64,000 bases of DNA from Methylocystis sp. (GCA_020252485.1 JADCCX010000056.1:1-64000), one strand, 5' to 3'. Shown: positions 54,277-63,849, counted from the stretch's first letter. The notes: generated by a model from the sequence alone, not told the origin. Made by a program: numbers and translations.

Positions 54277-57200
54277 ATGGCTGTTTCAGTTCAGGAAAAA
54301 TCCGGCGAGGCAAGCGCGCGGGCGCTGCGCGAGGTGTCGCTCGATGACAAGTATGACCTCGCTAAGCAGCAGGTCTTCCTGAACGGCACGCAGGCCCTTG
54401 TCCGCATGCTGCTGATGCAGAAGGCGCGCGACAAGGCCGCGGGGCTCAACACCGCCGGCTTCGTCTCGGGCTACCGCGGTTCGCCTCTGGGTGGTCTGGA
54501 CCAGCAGCTTTTCCGGTCGAAGAAGCAGCTCGCTGCGGCGGAGATCGTCTTTCAGCCTGGCCTGAATGAAGAACTGGCGGCGACGGCCTGCTGGGGGTCC
54601 CAGCAGGCGGAACTCACCGGCGAGGGCAAATACGACGGCGTCTTCGCGCTCTGGTACGGCAAGGGACCCGGCGTCGACCGCACGACGGATGTGTTCCGCC
54701 ATGCCAATATGGCGGGCCCCTCGAAGCACGGCGGCGTGCTGGCGCTGATGGGCGACGACCACACGGCCGAATCCTCGACGGTCGCCCACCAGACGGAATT
54801 CAACTTCGTCGATACGATGATCCCCATCCTCAATCCCGCCGGCGTGCAGGAGATGCTGGATTACGGGCTCTATGGCTATGCCCTGTCCCGCTTCGCGGGC
54901 ACCTGGACGGCGCTCAAATGCGTCAAGGAGAACGTCGAATCGACCGCTTCCGTCGATGGGTCGCTTGATCGCGTGAAGATCGTCCTGCCCACGGATTTCG
55001 TGATGCCGCCGGGCGGGCTCAATATCCGTCATGAGCTCGACTTCATCGCGCAGGAAGCGCGCCTGCATGAATACAAACGTGCGGCGGCTTTGGCCTTCAT
55101 CAAGGCCAACAAGCTCAACCGGATTGTGATTTCCGGCGGCAAGAATGCGCGGATCGGCATTATCAGCATCGGCAAGAGCTATCTCGATGTCCGGCAGGCG
55201 ATGGATGATCTCGGTATCGACGAGGTCGCCGCCAACAAGCTCGGCATCCGGGTCTTCAAGGTGGCTTGTCCCTGGCCGATGGACCCGGGCGAGCTCATGG
55301 ACTTCGCCCGCGGCCTCGAAACCGTGATCGTGGTCGAGGAGAAGCGCTCGCTGATCGAGGTGCAGATCAAGGAGGAGCTTTACGGCACGGGCGTTCAGCC
55401 GCAGGTGATCGGCAAGCGCGACGAGCGGGGCGACTGGCTCTTCCCGGTCAAGGGCGCGCTCGATCCCAACGATATCGCCATTGCTGTCGGCGAGCGGGTG
55501 CTGAAATACGCGAAAAGCGACGAGATCGCCGCGAAGGTCTCGGCGCTGCGGCAGGCGCAGGCGCGCCTCGTCGAAACTGTCGATGTGGGCACGCGCACCC
55601 CCTATTTCTGCTCGGGCTGCCCCCACAACACCTCGACGCGCGTGCCGGAAGGGTCGCGGGCATCGGCGGGCATCGGCTGCCATTACATGGCGCTGTGGAT
55701 GGACCGCGACACCGTCGGCTTCACGGCCATGGGCGGCGAGGGTGCGAACTGGGTGGGCGAGTCGCATTTCTCGAAGCGCAATCACGTTTTCCAGAACCTT
55801 GGCGACGGCACCTACAACCATTCCGGCGTGCTGGCGCTGCGCTTCGCGGTCTCGGCCCAAACCAACGTCACCTACAAGATCCTTTTCAACGATGCCGTCG
55901 CCATGACAGGCGGCCAGCACCATGAGGGCAATCTCACCGTCGATATGACAGCCCATCAGGTGCGGGCGGAGGGCGTCTCCCGCATCGCCATCGTCACGGA
56001 CGAGCCGGAGAAATATTCGGGCAACGTCACGTTTCCCTCGGGCGCCACCGTGCATCATCGCTCGGAGCTCGACGCCGTGCAGCGCGAATTGCGTGACATC
56101 GACGGTGTGACGGTGGTGATCTACGACCAGACCTGCGCGGCGGAGAAGCGCCGCCGCCGCAAGCGCGGCCTGTTTCCCGACCCGGACAAGCGCGTGATCA
56201 TCAATGAGCTTGTCTGCGAGGGCTGCGGCGATTGCGGGGTCAAATCCAACTGCGTCTCGGTGCAGCCGGTCGAGACCGAATTCGGCCGCAAGCGGCGGAT
56301 CGACCAGAGCTCCTGCAACAAGGATTTCTCCTGTCAGGATGGTTTCTGCCCCTCCTTCGTCACCGTGCATGGGGCGAAGATCAAAAAGGCCGAGGGCCTC
56401 GCGAAAACGGCGGATGCGCCCGCAACGCTCCCGCCCGAGCCGGTCCTGCCCTCGGTCGAGAAGGAGAACTGGGCCTGCATCGTCACCGGTGTGGGCGGCA
56501 CCGGCGTCGTCACCATCGGCGCGATCATCGGCATGGCGGCCCATCTCGAAGGCAAAGGCTGCGGCATGATCGATATGGCCGGCCTCGCTCAGAAGGGCGG
56601 CAGCGTCTATTCGCATGTGAAGGTCGGCCGCAATCCGGATGCGATCAATGCGATCCGCGTCAGCGCCGAGAAGGCGAGCCTGATCCTTGGCGGCGATCTG
56701 GTGGTCTCCGGCACGAAGAAGGTGCTGGCGGCAGTCCGCCAGGGCAAGACGCTGTTTGTCGCCAACACGGCGGAGGTTTTCGGCGGCGAGTTCACCCGCA
56801 ATGCCGATTTTTCTCTGCCGGTCGAGCGGCTCAAACGCGCCATCATCGGCGCTGCGGGGCGCGACAAGGTCGCCTTCGTCGACGCGACGGGCCTCGCCGT
56901 GGCGCTCTTCGGCAATTCCATCGCCGCCAACATGTTCCTGCTGGGCTATGCCCATCAGAAGGGCGGCGTGCCGCTCTCATCTGCCGCCATCGAGCGGGCG
57001 ATCGAGCTCAACGGCGAAGCGGTGAAGATGAACATTGAGGCCTTCCGCTGGGGCCGCCGGACGGCGCATGATCAGGCGGCGGTGGAGGCGATGGTCGCCG
57101 CCGCGCGGAAGCCGACCGAAACGCGCCATATCTCCGGGACGTTGCAAGAGATGGTGGATCGCCGCGCGGCGTTCCTGACAGATTATCAGGACGCCGCCTA

Positions 57201-57801
57201 CGCCCGCCGCTACCGCATGGCGGTTGCCCGCATCCAGAAGGCGGAATTGGAGCGTACGCCCGGCCAGACCGCGCTGACCGACGCCGTCGCCCGCTATTTC
57301 TTCAAGCTCATGGCCTACAAGGACGAATATGAGGTGGCGCGCCTTTACACCGACGGCAGCTTTCTCAAGCAGCTGCAGGCGGAGTTCGACGGCGATATCC
57401 GGCTGGAGTTCCATCTGGCCCCGCCCCTGCTCGGCAAGAAGGATGCGCAGGGAAATCCGGTCAAGACGGCCTTCGGTCCCTGGATGCTGAAGGCCTTCGG
57501 GGTTCTGGCGAAATTGAAGCGCTTGCGTGGCACCGGGCTCGACATCTTCGGCTATTCCGCCGAGCGGCGCATGGAGCGTCAGCTGATCGGCGAATACGAG
57601 GGGATGATCGATTATGTGGCGGCGCGGCTGAACCCGGCGAACCATGCCATCGCCGTCGGACTCGCTTCCGTTCCGGAGAAGATCCGGGGCTTCGGGCATG
57701 TGAAGGAGCGCCATGCGGCCGCCGCGCTGGCCGAACGGGAGGCTCTGATGGCCCGCTTCAACGCGCCGCAGCCGGCGCCGCTGCCGATGGCTGCAGAATA
57801 G
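54277..57801 (+). CDS. indolepyruvate:ferredoxin oxidoreductase family protein (fused)
   Basis: An 1174-aa single-chain 2-oxoacid:ferredoxin oxidoreductase. The start has a strong GGAGGAGG site 8 nt upstream. N-terminal alpha part: GYRGSPLGGLDQQL; thiamine-pyrophosphate part: CSGCPHNTSTRVPEG with Cys445/Cys448, then GFTAMGGEGANWVG; ferredoxin-like iron-sulphur insert starting CEGCGDC (Cys647/650/653) followed by further Cys; then the gamma part GVGGTGVVTIGAII near 739; a C-terminal DUF6537-like region. It oxidises aromatic or branched 2-oxoacids (indolepyruvate, phenylpyruvate) to acyl-CoA. A ferredoxin gene follows. Confidence 0.94.
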   Translation: MAVSVQEKSGEASARALREVSLDDKYDLAKQQVFLNGTQALVRMLLMQKARDKAAGLNTAGFVSGYRGSPLGGLDQQLFRSKKQLAAAEIVFQPGLNEELAATACWGSQQAELTGEGKYDGVFALWYGKGPGVDRTTDVFRHANMAGPSKHGGVLALMGDDHTAESSTVAHQTEFNFVDTMIPILNPAGVQEMLDYGLYGYALSRFAGTWTALKCVKENVESTASVDGSLDRVKIVLPTDFVMPPGGLNIRHELDFIAQEARLHEYKRAAALAFIKANKLNRIVISGGKNARIGIISIGKSYLDVRQAMDDLGIDEVAANKLGIRVFKVACPWPMDPGELMDFARGLETVIVVEEKRSLIEVQIKEELYGTGVQPQVIGKRDERGDWLFPVKGALDPNDIAIAVGERVLKYAKSDEIAAKVSALRQAQARLVETVDVGTRTPYFCSGCPHNTSTRVPEGSRASAGIGCHYMALWMDRDTVGFTAMGGEGANWVGESHFSKRNHVFQNLGDGTYNHSGVLALRFAVSAQTNVTYKILFNDAVAMTGGQHHEGNLTVDMTAHQVRAEGVSRIAIVTDEPEKYSGNVTFPSGATVHHRSELDAVQRELRDIDGVTVVIYDQTCAAEKRRRRKRGLFPDPDKRVIINELVCEGCGDCGVKSNCVSVQPVETEFGRKRRIDQSSCNKDFSCQDGFCPSFVTVHGAKIKKAEGLAKTADAPATLPPEPVLPSVEKENWACIVTGVGGTGVVTIGAIIGMAAHLEGKGCGMIDMAGLAQKGGSVYSHVKVGRNPDAINAIRVSAEKASLILGGDLVVSGTKKVLAAVRQGKTLFVANTAEVFGGEFTRNADFSLPVERLKRAIIGAAGRDKVAFVDATGLAVALFGNSIAANMFLLGYAHQKGGVPLSSAAIERAIELNGEAVKMNIEAFRWGRRTAHDQAAVEAMVAAARKPTETRHISGTLQEMVDRRAAFLTDYQDAAYARRYRMAVARIQKAELERTPGQTALTDAVARYFFKLMAYKDEYEVARLYTDGSFLKQLQAEFDGDIRLEFHLAPPLLGKKDAQGNPVKTAFGPWMLKAFGVLAKLKRLRGTGLDIFGYSAERRMERQLIGEYEGMIDYVAARLNPANHAIAVGLASVPEKIRGFGHVKERHAAAALAEREALMARFNAPQPAPLPMAAE

Positions 57802-57909
57802 GGAAACGAAATCCGCATCCTCCGCGTTTTCCGAAATCTTGTTTCGGCGCGCGGAAGATGGGATTGAGAAGCGCAAGATGGCGGATCAGGCCGCCGGGGG
57901 AGACTGCCG

Positions 57910-58245
57910 ATGACCTATGTGGTCACCGAGAACTGCATCAAGTGCAAGTACATGGATTGCGTGGAGGTCTGTCCGGTGGACTGCTTCTACGAGGGTGAGA
58001 ACATGCTGATCATCCATCCGGATGAATGCATCGATTGCGGCGTTTGCGAGCCGGAATGCCCGGCGGAAGCCATCAAGCCGGATACCGAGCCGGGGCTCGA
58101 AAGCTGGCTGAAGCTCAATGCCGAATATGCGAAATCCTGGCCGAACATCACCATCAAGCGCGAGCAGCCCGCCGACGCCAAGGAATGGGACGGCAAGCCG
58201 GGCAAGCTCGCGCTATTCTCGCCGGAGCCCGGCGAAGGCGACTGA
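57910..58245 (+). CDS. fdxA: 7Fe ferredoxin FdxA-like
   Basis: A 111-aa ferredoxin with a [3Fe-4S] and a [4Fe-4S] cluster. Cysteine pattern: Cys9, Cys17, Cys21 (CPVD) at the N-terminus and [12 protein letters not shown] in the middle, the FdxA arrangement; the rest of the C-terminal extension ([17 protein letters not shown]) is characteristic of the alphaproteobacterial FdxA group. It lies 108 bp after the oxidoreductase on the same strand and could be its electron acceptor, although FdxA genes also occur on their own. Confidence 0.95.
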   Translation: MTYVVTENCIKCKYMDCVEVCPVDCFYEGENMLIIHPDECIDCGVCEPECPAEAIKPDTEPGLESWLKLNAEYAKSWPNITIKREQPADAKEWDGKPGKLALFSPEPGEGD

Positions 58246-58368
58246 CCCTTCCGCGTCTTCCGGCAGTCTGGCGCGGTCTTTCACCAATCCGTGACAGGCC
58301 GTGAAGGGCCTTGTTTTGAGCAGCTTCCGGGGATCGGTCAGATTGACCGGAGATTGACGGATCATTGC

Positions 58369-59553
58369 ATGCTCGCCGCCCCCTCCACGACCCACCCCGC
58401 GAAGGCCGGCCGCGACATGCGGCTCGATCTCGCGCGCGGCATCATGCTCCTCATCATTTTCGTGGCGCATGTGCCCAACAATCTCTGGGCGGATTACATT
58501 CCGGCGCGCTTCGGCTTTTCATCGGGCGCCGAGATTTTCGTCTTTGTCTCAGGCATCGCCAGCGGCCTCGCCTTTGGCGGGACATTTCTCAAGAAGGGTT
58601 TTCAGGCGGGCGCGCGGCGCACGCTGAAGCGCATGCTCCAGCTTTACGGCGCCCATATCGCAACGCTTGTGGTGCTGGGCGGCGGCGCCTTGCTGATCGA
58701 CCGTGTGACGGGCAGCAACGCCATGGCGATGCGCTACGATCTCGAATGGTTGCGCGCCATGCCGCTGGAGGGCTTCGTCGATTACGCCAGGCTGCGCTAT
58801 GTGCCGTCTTTTTTCGATATCCTGCCGATGTATGTGATCCTGCTGGCGCTGATCATTCCGGCGATGGCGCTTGCGCGCCTCTCGCCCATGCTCGTGCTTG
58901 GCCTCTCCGCCATGGTCTGGCTCATGATGCAGGTCGCCCCCGTGCATTTCCATGGCAATCCGATCACCGGCGGCAACTGGTACTTCAATCCGCTCGCCTG
59001 GCAGTTTCTGTTTTTTCTCGGATTTTCCTTCGGCGTGGGCTGGCTGAAGCCGCCGCCCCGGAAGATAACCTGGCTCGTCGCGGCCAGCGTCGCCTACCTT
59101 GCCGCCTCCGTTCCGCTCACCTTCTGGGGCATCCAGAATGCTTTTCCGGAAGCGGCAGCGCTCAACAAGCTGATCTATCCGGCGGATGCGATCACGGTGC
59201 TGCACGGCACGCGGCTCATCCATTTTCTGGCCCTCGCCTATGTGGCCTACAGCCTCGTCGATCCGGCCGCGGCCTGGCTCGCGAGCCCGAAGCTCGCGCC
59301 GCTCTACAGGGTCGGCCGCAACTCGTTCGGCTGCTTTATCGCCGGTCTTGGCCTGTCGATGGCCGGCGGGGTCGCCATCGATTTCTTCGGGATGAGCTGG
59401 CTCGTGGCCCATCCCGTCAACATCACGGGGATCGCCCTCCTGCTTCTTGCAGGCTGGGGGCTAGACCGCTTCAACGGCAGGAAGCCCAGACGTCATGTCC
59501 CGGCACCCTCACGGATAGCGGAGCACGGGCGCGAGGCCGCTCAGATCGCTTGA
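58369..59553 (+). CDS. opgC: OpgC-type membrane acyltransferase
   Basis: A 394-aa integral membrane protein of the OpgC family, which adds succinyl groups to osmoregulated periplasmic glucans. It has about ten membrane helices and the family features RLDLARGIMLLIIFVAHVP with its His, FSSGAEIFVFVSGIASG, LPMYVILLALIIP and NWYFNPLAWQFLFFLGF. The start at the ATG before LAAPSTTH is chosen because conservation begins within 20 codons; a GTG at 58291 is an alternative. It overlaps the convergent dehydrogenase by 45 bp. opgH lies about 1 kb downstream. Confidence 0.88.
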   Translation: MLAAPSTTHPAKAGRDMRLDLARGIMLLIIFVAHVPNNLWADYIPARFGFSSGAEIFVFVSGIASGLAFGGTFLKKGFQAGARRTLKRMLQLYGAHIATLVVLGGGALLIDRVTGSNAMAMRYDLEWLRAMPLEGFVDYARLRYVPSFFDILPMYVILLALIIPAMALARLSPMLVLGLSAMVWLMMQVAPVHFHGNPITGGNWYFNPLAWQFLFFLGFSFGVGWLKPPPRKITWLVAASVAYLAASVPLTFWGIQNAFPEAAALNKLIYPADAITVLHGTRLIHFLALAYVAYSLVDPAAAWLASPKLAPLYRVGRNSFGCFIAGLGLSMAGGVAIDFFGMSWLVAHPVNITGIALLLLAGWGLDRFNGRKPRRHVPAPSRIAEHGREAAQIA

Positions 59554-60492
59554 AAAGATGGCGGGCAGGCGAGCCGGCGCGTCGGCGAAGGCGATTTCCT
59601 CGCCCAGCAGCGCATCCAGACGCAGATCGGCAAGCAATTCCATCGCCTTGCGCATGCGGCGGGCATAATCCCAGCGCGGCCGCCGGCTCGCCGCCACCTG
59701 GCCTACCTGCGAGGAGATGAGCTTCAGCCTGCCGCTGTGGAACATGCGGCCGAGCGGCACGGCCACCTCGCGATCGCCGAACCAGGAAACCTCGACCACG
59801 GTTCCCTCGAAACCGGCGCATTCCAGCGCCGTCGCTAGCCCCTTGCTGTTGGCGCTGGCATGGAACACGACATCGCAATCGGACGGCGCGCTCGCCGGCT
59901 CCGCGAAGCCGGCGCCGATCGCCGCCGCAATGGCGGCGCGCGAGGCCACCGGGTCGACAAGCGTCACCTCCGCGCCCGGCAGGCGGCCGCAGAGCGCGGC
60001 GATCAGGCAGCCGACCACGCCGCCGCCCACCACTGCAATGCGGTCGCCCGGACCGGCGCCCGAATCCCACAGCGCGTTGAGCGCCGTCTCCATATTGGCC
60101 GCCAGCACCGCGCGGCGCGGCGGAAGGTTTTCCGGCAGGAGCGTCAGCGTGGCGGCCGGGACGACAAAACGATCCTGATGCGGATGCAGCGCGAAGACGG
60201 CCTTGCCTTTCATGGCGGCGGGTCCCTCCTCGACGATGCCCACCGCCTGGTAGCCGTATTTGACAGGGTGCGGAAAATCGCCGCCCATGTTCGGCCCGCG
60301 CATCCGCGCGTATTCAGAGGAAGGGACCAGCGCCATGAAGACCAGCCGCTCCGTCCCACGGCTGATGCCGGAATAGAGCGTGCGGACGAGGGCATCGCCC
60401 TGACCCGGGGTAGGCAAGGGCTCCGGCCTGAGTTCGGCTCTGGAATCACCGATATACCAGAGGGCGCTGACCGTCTTCTCGCTGTTTGGCAT
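59509..60492 (-). CDS. MDR-superfamily zinc-type alcohol dehydrogenase-like protein
   Basis: A 327-aa medium-chain dehydrogenase/reductase. N-terminal catalytic fold: LVRTLYSGISRGTERLVF, where the usual catalytic Cys is replaced by Ser-Arg, then VKYGYQAVGIVEEG; the Rossmann domain has RIAVVGGGVVGCLIAALCG near 145. The zinc-binding four-Cys loop is absent, so it is a zinc-free reductase type. Proteins with these features act on quinones or polyketide- and tetrapyrrole-like molecules. Its position between opgC and opgH, divergent from opgH, is curious but its strand argues against the same transcript. Confidence 0.8.
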   Translation of the reverse strand: MPNSEKTVSALWYIGDSRAELRPEPLPTPGQGDALVRTLYSGISRGTERLVFMALVPSSEYARMRGPNMGGDFPHPVKYGYQAVGIVEEGPAAMKGKAVFALHPHQDRFVVPAATLTLLPENLPPRRAVLAANMETALNALWDSGAGPGDRIAVVGGGVVGCLIAALCGRLPGAEVTLVDPVASRAAIAAAIGAGFAEPASAPSDCDVVFHASANSKGLATALECAGFEGTVVEVSWFGDREVAVPLGRMFHSGRLKLISSQVGQVAASRRPRWDYARRMRKAMELLADLRLDALLGEEIAFADAPARLPAIFSSDLSGLAPVLRYP

Positions 60493-60609
60493 GCCGTTGC
60501 TTTAGCGGGAACGCCGCGTCCGCGCAAAGGGCCGCCATTCAATCGCCATTCACGTGATGTCCCACATGGGCTTGAGGCCCAGTTCCTCTCGCCTCCCTTG
60601 CCCTGATCG

Positions 60610-62397
60610 ATGACCGAAAACGACCAGCCGACAACCCCCGTGCCCATCCCGCTGACGCCAGCGGGCCTGCAATCCTCCGCCGAACTGATGTGGCGGCGCA
60701 TCTTCGTGGCCACGCTCAACATCGTCACCTATCTCTGGATGGCGAACTGGATGGCCTGGGTGCTTGGCCATGGCGGCTGGTCCATTGTCGATGGCGTGAT
60801 GTTCATCTGCTTCCTGATCGGGCTGCCCTGGACGGTTCTGGGCTTCTGGAACGCCATGATCGGCCTCTGGCTGCTGATGATCGCGAAGGACCCGCTGCGG
60901 GAGACTGCGCCCTATCTCGCCGCAGCGGAAGCCACGGGTGACATCCGCATCCGCACTGCAATCTTCATGACGCTCCGCAACGAGGATCCGGAACGGGCGC
61001 TGAAGCGCTTCGATGTCATCCGAGAAAGCGTCAACGCGACCGGGCAAGGCCAGGCCTTCGGCTGGTTCGTCCTGTCCGACACGCCCGACCTTTCCGATGC
61101 CGCTGAGCGGGAGGAAGCCGCCTTCAACGCCTGGAAGGAGAGCCGCGGCAACCCCGCCGATCTCATCTACCGCCGGCGCGCGGAGAATACCGGCTACAAG
61201 GCCGGCAACGTCCGCGATTTCTGCGAGCGCTGGGGCAGCGAATACGAATTGATGCTGCCGCTCGATGCCGACAGCCTGATGGCGGGGGACGCTATCGTGA
61301 AGCTGGTGCGGGTCATGGAGGCCTATCCGAAGCTCGGCATCCTGCAGAGCCTCGTCGTCGGCATGCCGACGCAATCGGCCTTCGCCCGCATTTTCCAGTT
61401 CGGCATGCGCCATGGCATGCGCAGCTACACCATGGGCCAATCCTGGTGGGTGGGCGATTGCGGCCCCTTCTGGGGCCATAACGCGGTGGTGCGCATCAAG
61501 CCCTTCGTCGAGGAATGCCATCTGCCGGTGCTGCCGGGCGGCCCGCCTTTGGGCGGCCATATCCTCAGCCATGATCAGGTCGAGGCGACCTTCATGCGCC
61601 GCGCGGGCTACGAATGCCGCGTCCTGCCGGTTGAGATGGGGAGCTGGGAGGAGAACCCGCCCACCATCCTCGAATTCACCAAGCGCGACACGCGCTGGTG
61701 CCAGGGGAATATGCAATACTGGCCGCTCGTCGGGACCGGGGGATTGTTGCCGATGAGCCGCTTCCAGCTCGCCTGGGCGATCCTGATGTTTTTGGGCACG
61801 CCGGCGTGGACGCTGTTCATCGCGCTTGGCGCGGTCAAGCCCTTCATGGCGGATGCAGCGGGTTTCCCGGCCGCCTCGGCCATCGCCCTCTACATCACCT
61901 TCCTGCTGATGTATCTCTCGCCCAAGATCGCGGGCTTCATCGACATCCTCGCCTCCCGGACAGAAAGCGCCCGCTATGGCGGACGGCTCAAATTCATCCT
62001 CGGCGCGATTGTGGAGCTCATCTTCTCGTTTCTGCTGGGCGCTGTCTCCACCTTCCGCGTCACCATTTTCATGGCGGGGCTGCTGTTCGGCAAAACGGTG
62101 AGCTGGAACGGCCAGCTTCGGGATGCGCAGCGCATCCCCTGGGATGTGGCGTTCCAGGGGCTCTGGCCCCAACTCGCCTTCGGCATTGTGGTGATGACGC
62201 TGGCCTATATCGGTTCGCCGACATTATTCTGGTGGGGGCTGATCATGACGGCCGGCTATGTTGTGGCGATCCCCTTCGGCGTCTGGCTGGCTTCTCCCGG
62301 CCTCGGCAGAGCGATGGCCGCCTTGCGTCTTTGCGCCATCCCCGAGGAATATGACACGCCGGAAGAGATCAAGGCCGTGCAGGGAAAAGCAGCGTGA
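60610..62397 (+). CDS. opgH: periplasmic glucan glucosyltransferase OpgH (compact)
   Basis: A 595-aa GT2-type membrane glucosyltransferase that makes the linear beta-1,2-glucan backbone. It is much shorter than the 840-aa enterobacterial OpgH and lacks the long N-terminal cytoplasmic region. Motifs: FMTLRNEDPERALKRFD, VLSDTPDLSDAAEREEAAF, YKAGNVRDFCERWG, LPLDADSLMAGD, the HDQVEATFMRRAGY and the Q/RxxRW-like TKRDTRWCQGNMQYWPL. Several membrane helices frame the catalytic domain. Its stop overlaps the FkbM gene start by 4 bp. The periplasmic OpgG partner is not seen in the window. Confidence 0.94.
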   Translation: MTENDQPTTPVPIPLTPAGLQSSAELMWRRIFVATLNIVTYLWMANWMAWVLGHGGWSIVDGVMFICFLIGLPWTVLGFWNAMIGLWLLMIAKDPLRETAPYLAAAEATGDIRIRTAIFMTLRNEDPERALKRFDVIRESVNATGQGQAFGWFVLSDTPDLSDAAEREEAAFNAWKESRGNPADLIYRRRAENTGYKAGNVRDFCERWGSEYELMLPLDADSLMAGDAIVKLVRVMEAYPKLGILQSLVVGMPTQSAFARIFQFGMRHGMRSYTMGQSWWVGDCGPFWGHNAVVRIKPFVEECHLPVLPGGPPLGGHILSHDQVEATFMRRAGYECRVLPVEMGSWEENPPTILEFTKRDTRWCQGNMQYWPLVGTGGLLPMSRFQLAWAILMFLGTPAWTLFIALGAVKPFMADAAGFPAASAIALYITFLLMYLSPKIAGFIDILASRTESARYGGRLKFILGAIVELIFSFLLGAVSTFRVTIFMAGLLFGKTVSWNGQLRDAQRIPWDVAFQGLWPQLAFGIVVMTLAYIGSPTLFWWGLIMTAGYVVAIPFGVWLASPGLGRAMAALRLCAIPEEYDTPEEIKAVQGKAA

Positions 62398-63179
62398 CTC
62401 GCCCCCATACCGATAGCGCTGTCCGGCGCGCGCGGGAGGCGCTGGGCAGACAGGTTGGTGCGCTGGAGCGCTCGCTCGCCGTCTATTACGGCGATCCGGC
62501 GCGCGATGCGGCGATGGACGCGCTCTACGCCCGGTTCGTGAAGCCGGGTGATCTCGCCTTCGATATCGGCAGCCATGTCGGCGACCGCATCGCCTCGTTC
62601 CGTCGGCTGGGCGCGCGTGTGGTGGCGCTTGAGCCGCAGCCGCTCTGCGCCACGGCGATCCGCGCCATTCACGGCGGGGACGGCGCGGTCACGCTGGTCC
62701 AGGCCGCTTGCGGGGCGCAAGAGGGCATCCTGCAACTCCATATCAATTCCGCCAATCCGACCGTCACCACCGCTTCGACGGATTTCGTGAGAGCCGCCGA
62801 TGGCGCAGGCGGCTGGGAGGGCCAGCGCTGGGATCAGTCGCTCGATGTTCCCGTCACCACGCTGGACGCGCTCATCGCCGCCCATGGACAGCCGGCCTTC
62901 GTCAAGATCGACGTGGAAGGTTTCGAGGTTTCAGTGCTTGCAGGTTTGTCCGAGCCGGTTCCCGCACTCTCTTTCGAGTTTACGACCATCCAGCGCGATG
63001 TGGCGGAACGCTGCCTGCAGCGTCTTTCGACCCTTGGCTACGGCCGGTTCAATGTGGCCTTGGGGGAAAGCCAGACGCTGACCTTTGCGGCAGAACTCAC
63101 AGCGGATGCGATGCGCACGTTTCTAGCGGAATTGCCGCATGAGGCGAATTCCGGCGATGTTTATGCGATTGCTCGATAA
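62394..63179 (+). CDS. FkbM family SAM-dependent methyltransferase
   Basis: A 261-aa methyltransferase starting at a GTG that overlaps the opgH stop (GTGA), so it is translated from the same message. FkbM features: FDIGSHVGDRIASFRRLGARVVALEPQP (motif I and II, in parts: FDIGSHVGDR, VVALEPQP), VKIDVEGFEVSVLAGL, and an aromatic-rich C-terminus. FkbM enzymes mostly O-methylate sugars or hydroxyls. Coupling to opgH suggests the substrate is the periplasmic glucan or a precursor; this has no direct proof here. Confidence 0.88.
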   Translation: MTRPHTDSAVRRAREALGRQVGALERSLAVYYGDPARDAAMDALYARFVKPGDLAFDIGSHVGDRIASFRRLGARVVALEPQPLCATAIRAIHGGDGAVTLVQAACGAQEGILQLHINSANPTVTTASTDFVRAADGAGGWEGQRWDQSLDVPVTTLDALIAAHGQPAFVKIDVEGFEVSVLAGLSEPVPALSFEFTTIQRDVAERCLQRLSTLGYGRFNVALGESQTLTFAAELTADAMRTFLAELPHEANSGDVYAIAR

Positions 63180-63193
63180 GCGGCGCCGCAATC

Positions 63194-63613
63194 TCACGCC
63201 TCGAATGGGTTGATCAGGTCGAGGCCAAGGTCATCGAAATCGCGTGTGTTGCGCGTGGCAAGGCTCAGTTTAAAGGTCAGCGCCGTCGCGGCGATTGCGG
63301 CATCTGCAGCGTTGATCGGCCGCCCCATGCGCTCGCGATCAGCCTTCAGCTTACCGAACATGGCTGAGCAGCGCGTGTCGAACGGGAGGACGCGTTCGGC
63401 GAAGGTGCTTTGCTCCAACTCGGCAATGACGGTGAGCAACAGGTCCTTGCGGCGGCCATCCGGCAATCGCTGCGCGCCATAATGCAGTTCCCCGAGCGTG
63501 ACCGCGCTAAGGAACAGCATCCTGCGTGGCTGAGCGTCGACCCATCGCTCAACGTGGATGTTCCGGTGCTGCCGCCAGACTTCCGAGATGATATTCGTGT
63601 CCAGCAGGATCAT
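63194..63613 (-). CDS. vapC: VapC-type PIN-domain toxin
   Basis: A 139-aa PIN-domain ribonuclease (FitB/VapC type). The acidic active site is intact: Asp5 in ILLDTNIISE with Glu11, the mid-protein Glu in TLGELHYGA and Asp in INAADAAIAATA with another Asp nearby, matching the family's four-acid site. It would cleave specific RNAs when freed from its antitoxin. It overlaps the antitoxin stop by 4 bp, the usual vapBC arrangement. Confidence 0.93.
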   Translation of the reverse strand: MILLDTNIISEVWRQHRNIHVERWVDAQPRRMLFLSAVTLGELHYGAQRLPDGRRKDLLLTVIAELEQSTFAERVLPFDTRCSAMFGKLKADRERMGRPINAADAAIAATALTFKLSLATRNTRDFDDLGLDLINPFEA

Positions 63614-63849
63614 GAAAAGTCAGGCGGCGGTCTGTCGGGCACGCGTGGAAATTCGAGATCCACAAAGCCATCCGGACCGAGCATATTCCGCAAGGCGGTG
63701 CCCAGCCCATATTCCCGTTTCGGTTCGATCATGCCCTGGCGCAACAGGTCTTTCGCAGCCTGCGAGAGGCTTTTGCCGGAAGCCGTCGCCCGCGCCCGCA
63801 ATTCCCGCTCGAGTTCCGGGTCCAGATTTCTGATGAGGAGATCGCCCAT
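63610..63849 (-). CDS. vapB: VapB/FitA-type antitoxin
   Basis: A 79-aa antitoxin with an N-terminal ribbon-helix-helix of the Arc/FitA type (GDLLIRNLDPELERELRARA) that dimerises to bind DNA, and a C-terminal tail ending in Pro-rich DRPPPDFS that wraps the toxin. The ATG before GDLLIRN is chosen since FitA-like proteins begin there; an upstream ATG at 63900 would place the operator inside the gene. It precedes and overlaps vapC. Confidence 0.9.
   Translation of the reverse strand: MGDLLIRNLDPELERELRARATASGKSLSQAAKDLLRQGMIEPKREYGLGTALRNMLGPDGFVDLEFPRVPDRPPPDFS

Noticed and set aside
54286..56955. Open frame of about 890 codons on the minus strand
   Set aside because: It is antisense to the indolepyruvate oxidoreductase; high GC and codon bias create such shadows. 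No domain is recognisable and residues are typical of mirrored coding (rich in Arg, His, Asp, Gly).
60550..62172. Open frame of 540 codons on the minus strand
   Set aside because: Antisense shadow of opgH; no start context and no recognisable domain.
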